A stretch of 8,034 nucleotides of DNA from Eubacterium sp. (GTDB lineage: Bacteria; Bacillota; Clostridia; Lachnospirales; Lachnospiraceae). Under the pieces are notes generated by a model that was not told where the DNA came from, did no database searches, and saw only the letters and a list, made by a program, of their open reading frames with translations. The position numbers and the translations under genes were made by a program. Of this stretch, positions 5,056 to 8,034 are shown in pieces. The stretch covers positions 1 through 8,034 of the forward strand of contig JALFIK010000201.1 in the NCBI GenBank assembly GCA_022776205.1. Direction: 5' to 3'. The number at the start of each line of letters is the position of its first letter. The first letter of the stretch is position 1.

Positions 5056-7493
5056 TTTCTGCCTCCGTCCCATCCTCCGTCATAAAAATAATTTACATGG
5101 TAATTCTTCTGATTACTGGTAATCTCAATTGCTCCGCCCCAGAGAGTCCCATATATGTCAACATCAGCCTCTTTTAATCTCCGGATTGTTTCCCTGTGGG
5201 GATGTCCGTAAAAATTATGTTTTCCAGCGGATAAAATCGCCGTTCCGGGTCGAAATACCTCAAGAAACTCTTTTGTCGTTGAATATTTTGACCCGTGGTG
5301 TGCCGTTTTTAGCACACAGATCCCGTCAGATAGTCCGGCAAACTCCGGAAGAAGCTTTCCATTTTCTCGTGTTATATATTTCTCTATCAGACCTTCCTGC
5401 TCTGCGCTTAAATCCCCGGGAAAAAGAGCATCAAACCTGCCATACTTCAGATATAAAGTAGTTGATCCGGAATTGACATCTTCACTTTTCCACCCTGTCT
5501 TCGGATGAAGACAAAAAAAAGTAGCTTTTCCCAGATGAAGGCTGTCTCCTCTGGCAATTTTCAATACCTGTGTATGGTTTTTCTCTGCCAGTTTTGTCAT
5601 CTGACTGAAATCTTTTTTCACTTTTTCATTCCCGGAAATATCCGGAAGAATAAGATGGTCGATCGGAAAGCCTTCTGTAAGCATCTCCTTTACGCCGGAT
5701 ATATGATCTTCATCTGTATGGGTAATTATAGCATAATCAAGATGATTCATTCCATAATATTTTAATGCCGGTATAATGATCTTATCTCCCACATTTTTTC
5801 TTGTGGTACTCCCCCCGTCAATAAGAACCGCTTCCTCTGAAGGCATTTTAAAAAGGATACCATCTCCCTGTCCCACATCAAGCATAATCATTTTAAGAGC
5901 AGGCTCAGGCCTCACAAGAAAGAGAGCAGACAAAAACAGAAGGATTACTGTCATCTTCCAATATTTCCGCTGGTACCAGAGAAACACAAACAAGATTTCG
6001 AGGAGATAAAGAAACACGATTACATGCCAGGGCGGACATCCGGTTACAACAGGGGAGCCCGGCAATTGATCTGCCAGCAAAAATAAATAATCAAAACCTT
6101 TTAATATAACGCAGGCCGGAACGCATAAAATAAAGGCATACATTCGTCCTGCCAGTCCGAAAATTCCTCCGAGAAGTGCACTGATCATCACGGGACTCAT
6201 CAACGGAAGCGCAATGAGATTCAGTAAAATCCCCCAGGGACTCCATTGATAATAAAATCGAAGCAGAAACGGACCCGTCACCATGGAAATCACCAGGCTT
6301 CCCAACAGGGTTTCTTTCAGAATTTTTTTCATCTTCTTCCCTGTCGGAAGTTCCCCGGGTGTCAGTTTTTGTGCATGACGTCTCTCCACGAGTTCTTTCA
6401 TGCAGGGATAAATATAACCGATTGCAAAAACAGACAAAAAGGAAATGATACATCCGCTTTCCAAGATCCGCCATGGCGAATCCAAAAGCATGAGAATACC
6501 GGCAAGACTCATAGAAGAAATCAAATCATATTCTGCTCCGAAATATTCTCCGGCAAGATAAACTCCGAACATAATTACTGCCCGGATTACGGAGTTACCC
6601 AATCCGGCAATCATTCCATAAAAGATAAGAAGACTCCCACCTCCAATACAGGAAAGGCCATATCCGGCCCCGGCCTTTCTCAAAAGCCTGAAAATACTCC
6701 CACCCACAATGGAAACATGGAGTCCGGATACAGAAAGAAGATGTGCCATCCCATTCTCATCATATAGTTCCCGCTGGAAATCAGACAACTCGCTTTTATC
6801 TCCCAGTACCATTGCTTTAAACATAGCCGCCTGAGAATGGGAGAACACACAATGATATACGTTATCCATTTTTACTGAAAAAAGATATGCGGCCTTTTTT
6901 ATGGAAAAAGGGCGGGAACGAATCCGTTTAATCTTCTTTGCAGAAAAAGAATAATATATATTCCTGGAATAATAATAAATTCTTGAGGAAAACTGACCGG
7001 GATTGACCGGGGCATCGATCTTCCCCAGGCTTCCATGGCACAAAATCCTGTCACCGGGATAAATTTTTTTGGTACAACGGGGAATATGAATAATCTCACA
7101 TTTTTTTCTGAGGGGATATTTTTCTGTCCCAATAGCAAAACTGACCTGGTTCACTACCAGTTTACATTCGCCATCCCGCGTATGATCCACAGATTCTACT
7201 GTGCCGTACAATAGTCCTCCGTATACATTCTCTGCCGGGATATCCTTTGCCGGATCTCTCGCTTTCTCTTTTAGAAAATAACATCCCCCCAGTAGAAAGG
7301 AAATCTCCATGATAACCGGAATCATAAGAAAAAGGCCTCGTCTTTCTTTTTTCCCGGCAAGAAACAAAACTGCTCCTGTACAGAGAAAAAAAGAAAACAA
7401 AGCCACCACAAAAAAACCGGTCCGATTTACCACGATGGCACAAAGCTCTCCAAGCACAATGCCCGTAAAAACCAGAAATAAAGGTCTGTTCAC
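5052..7493 (-). CDS. comEC: DNA internalization competence protein ComEC/Rec2
   Basis: ComEC is the membrane channel that carries single-stranded DNA into the cell during natural transformation. The 813 residues give all three family parts. These are N-terminal membrane helices with a DUF4131/OB-like region (about 1-200), a polytopic competence domain with the signature HLLSVSGLHVS (251-261) and several helices to about 525, and a C-terminal metallo-beta-lactamase-fold domain. The last holds LDVGQGDG (538-545), DGGS (559-562), the metal-site THTDEDH (591-597), FPGD (691-694), AHHGSKYST (731-739) and GHPH (763-766), so the nuclease-type site looks intact. The start is GTG 7493, with AGGAG 5 nt upstream. 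The GerM-like gene ends 16 nt upstream and holA overlaps downstream, so all three may share a transcript. comEA is not in view. Many anaerobic Clostridia keep comEC without demonstrated competence. Confidence 0.95.
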   Translation of the reverse strand: MNRPLFLVFTGIVLGELCAIVVNRTGFFVVALFSFFLCTGAVLFLAGKKERRGLFLMIPVIMEISFLLGGCYFLKEKARDPAKDIPAENVYGGLLYGTVESVDHTRDGECKLVVNQVSFAIGTEKYPLRKKCEIIHIPRCTKKIYPGDRILCHGSLGKIDAPVNPGQFSSRIYYYSRNIYYSFSAKKIKRIRSRPFSIKKAAYLFSVKMDNVYHCVFSHSQAAMFKAMVLGDKSELSDFQRELYDENGMAHLLSVSGLHVSIVGGSIFRLLRKAGAGYGLSCIGGGSLLIFYGMIAGLGNSVIRAVIMFGVYLAGEYFGAEYDLISSMSLAGILMLLDSPWRILESGCIISFLSVFAIGYIYPCMKELVERRHAQKLTPGELPTGKKMKKILKETLLGSLVISMVTGPFLLRFYYQWSPWGILLNLIALPLMSPVMISALLGGIFGLAGRMYAFILCVPACVILKGFDYLFLLADQLPGSPVVTGCPPWHVIVFLYLLEILFVFLWYQRKYWKMTVILLFLSALFLVRPEPALKMIMLDVGQGDGILFKMPSEEAVLIDGGSTTRKNVGDKIIIPALKYYGMNHLDYAIITHTDEDHISGVKEMLTEGFPIDHLILPDISGNEKVKKDFSQMTKLAEKNHTQVLKIARGDSLHLGKATFFCLHPKTGWKSEDVNSGSTTLYLKYGRFDALFPGDLSAEQEGLIEKYITRENGKLLPEFAGLSDGICVLKTAHHGSKYSTTKEFLEVFRPGTAILSAGKHNFYGHPHRETIRRLKEADVDIYGTLWGGAIEITSNQKNYHVNYFYDGGWDGGRK
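5062..5066 (-). promoter_or_regulatory. Ribosome-binding site deciding the holA start
   Basis: GGAGG 6 nt before ATG 5055 lies within the last codons of comEC. A second GGAGG at 5074-5078 is part of a short tandem GACGGAGG repeat and touches the alternative ATG 5073, too close to initiate there. Confidence 0.7.
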
Positions 7494-7509
7494 TTATTCT
7501 CCTGTCTGC

Positions 7510-8034
7510 TTATTTACACAGAGAAAAATCACTGGTCAGCAACGCATCAAAATGTTTGAATTCATTCAGTTTACTGACCGTGTTTCCATCAATGGTAAAC
7601 TGTACCTGATAAGCCCTATCCAGTTCTGTCAGGCTGTTTACCATGGCATATACCGTTACATTCTCTTTTACATCCACTGCTGCATTTTCGATACTGCTGT
7701 CGAGATCCACATAACACACATTATTCAGGATCTGTGTCTGATTCACCTGAAAGTCCTCCGGCAGCGGACTTTTTAAATTTTTCCTGGATTTCGGAGGATT
7801 TTTCAGGGCCATAAGTACTTCGGTCTCAAAAGGGACATTCTCTCTGGCCGTCAGAACCCTTTCCACGGGGATTAATTTATTTCCTTTTTTATTAGAGTAA
7901 TAAAGTTTCACCCGCTTCTTTTCCGTATAAATATCCTTTTCATCTTTTTCCGTTAATATAGTATCCGCATCCATCACACCAACCGGCATCTTGTCTCTTC
8001 CAAGAAGGCTGGATCCATTCACGGAAAAAGTAAC
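7510..8034 (-). CDS. GerM-like sporulation protein with GerMN domains, 3' part; start lies beyond the right edge
   Basis: The frame is open to the window edge, giving 174 visible residues. A GTG at 8022 and an internal ATG exist but lack a ribosome-binding site, so the gene surely continues upstream. Residues from about KKRVKLYYS to VQFTIDG form one complete GerMN domain, with typical P(L)PEDFQV, VCYVDL and YAMVNSLTEL segments. The visible beginning, VTFSVNGSSLLGRDKMPVGV, aligns with the end of that domain (VQFTIDGNTVSKLNEFKHF), indicating a second, upstream GerMN copy. Two tandem GerMN domains are the architecture of B. subtilis GerM, a lipoprotein that helps the SpoIIIA-SpoIIQ channel assemble around the forespore. 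A signal peptide or lipobox would be outside the window. The stop is 16 nt before comEC. The family call is good; assignment as the GerM orthologue is inference. Confidence 0.8.
   Translation of the reverse strand, partial: VTFSVNGSSLLGRDKMPVGVMDADTILTEKDEKDIYTEKKRVKLYYSNKKGNKLIPVERVLTARENVPFETEVLMALKNPPKSRKNLKSPLPEDFQVNQTQILNNVCYVDLDSSIENAAVDVKENVTVYAMVNSLTELDRAYQVQFTIDGNTVSKLNEFKHFDALLTSDFSLCK

Noticed and set aside
6091..6474. Minus-strand frame of 127 codons inside comEC
   Set aside because: Same strand but different frame from an intact comEC; no sign of a frameshift, since the comEC frame is continuous.
6246..6767. Open frame of 173 codons on the plus strand
   Set aside because: It lies wholly antisense to the competence domain of comEC, has no ribosome-binding site or recognisable domain, and its composition is that of a reversed membrane-protein gene.
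7309..7776. Open frame of 155 codons on the plus strand
   Set aside because: It spans the junction of comEC and the GerM-like gene in antisense and resembles no family; it is a shadow of two well-supported genes.
1..8034. Mobile element, CRISPR array, phage genes, tRNA or rRNA
   Set aside because: No transposase, integrase, regularly spaced repeats or cloverleaf-type sequence was seen; coding genes account for nearly all the window.

Overview
The window comes from a low-GC, endospore-forming Firmicute, most likely a member of the Clostridia of the Lachnospiraceae type. The evidence is the gene set (gpr, spoIIP and a GerM-like gene beside rpsT, lepA, holA and comEC), strong GGAGG ribosome-binding sites, and consensus vegetative promoters. 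The genus cannot be fixed from this sequence.

Layout from right to left, the direction in which most genes are read: the 3' part of a GerM-like gene (7510-8034) enters from the right edge. It is followed by comEC (5052-7493) and holA (4060-5055), which overlap by 4 nt. The only plus-strand gene, rpsT (3738-4001), faces holA tail-to-tail across a terminator hairpin and is divergent from gpr. The minus strand then carries gpr (2565-3524), spoIIP (1319-2539), trpD (118-1128) and the first 31 codons of lepA (1-94). This is the comEC-holA-rpsT-gpr-spoIIP-lepA block known from Bacillus subtilis and many Firmicutes, with trpD added between spoIIP and lepA.

Roles: ComEC (DNA uptake channel) and HolA (clamp-loader delta subunit) form a translationally coupled pair. 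Gpr (germination protease) and SpoIIP (engulfment enzyme) form a tight sporulation pair. rpsT and lepA are translation genes. Sporulation function appears again at the right edge in the GerM-like protein.

The most unusual part is positions 1129-1284. A near-consensus promoter (TTGACA, 17 bp, TCTAAT) is followed within about 25 nt by a strong hairpin ending in seven U. Only after that come the ribosome-binding site and start of trpD, and trpD leads into lepA after 23 nt. This looks like an attenuated leader in front of an isolated tryptophan-biosynthesis gene. No T-box, leader peptide with Trp codons, or known riboswitch core was recognised. The rest of the window is a fairly ordinary conserved chromosomal block. 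No mobile element, CRISPR array, tRNA or rRNA was seen, and no gene-free stretch exceeds 300 bases.
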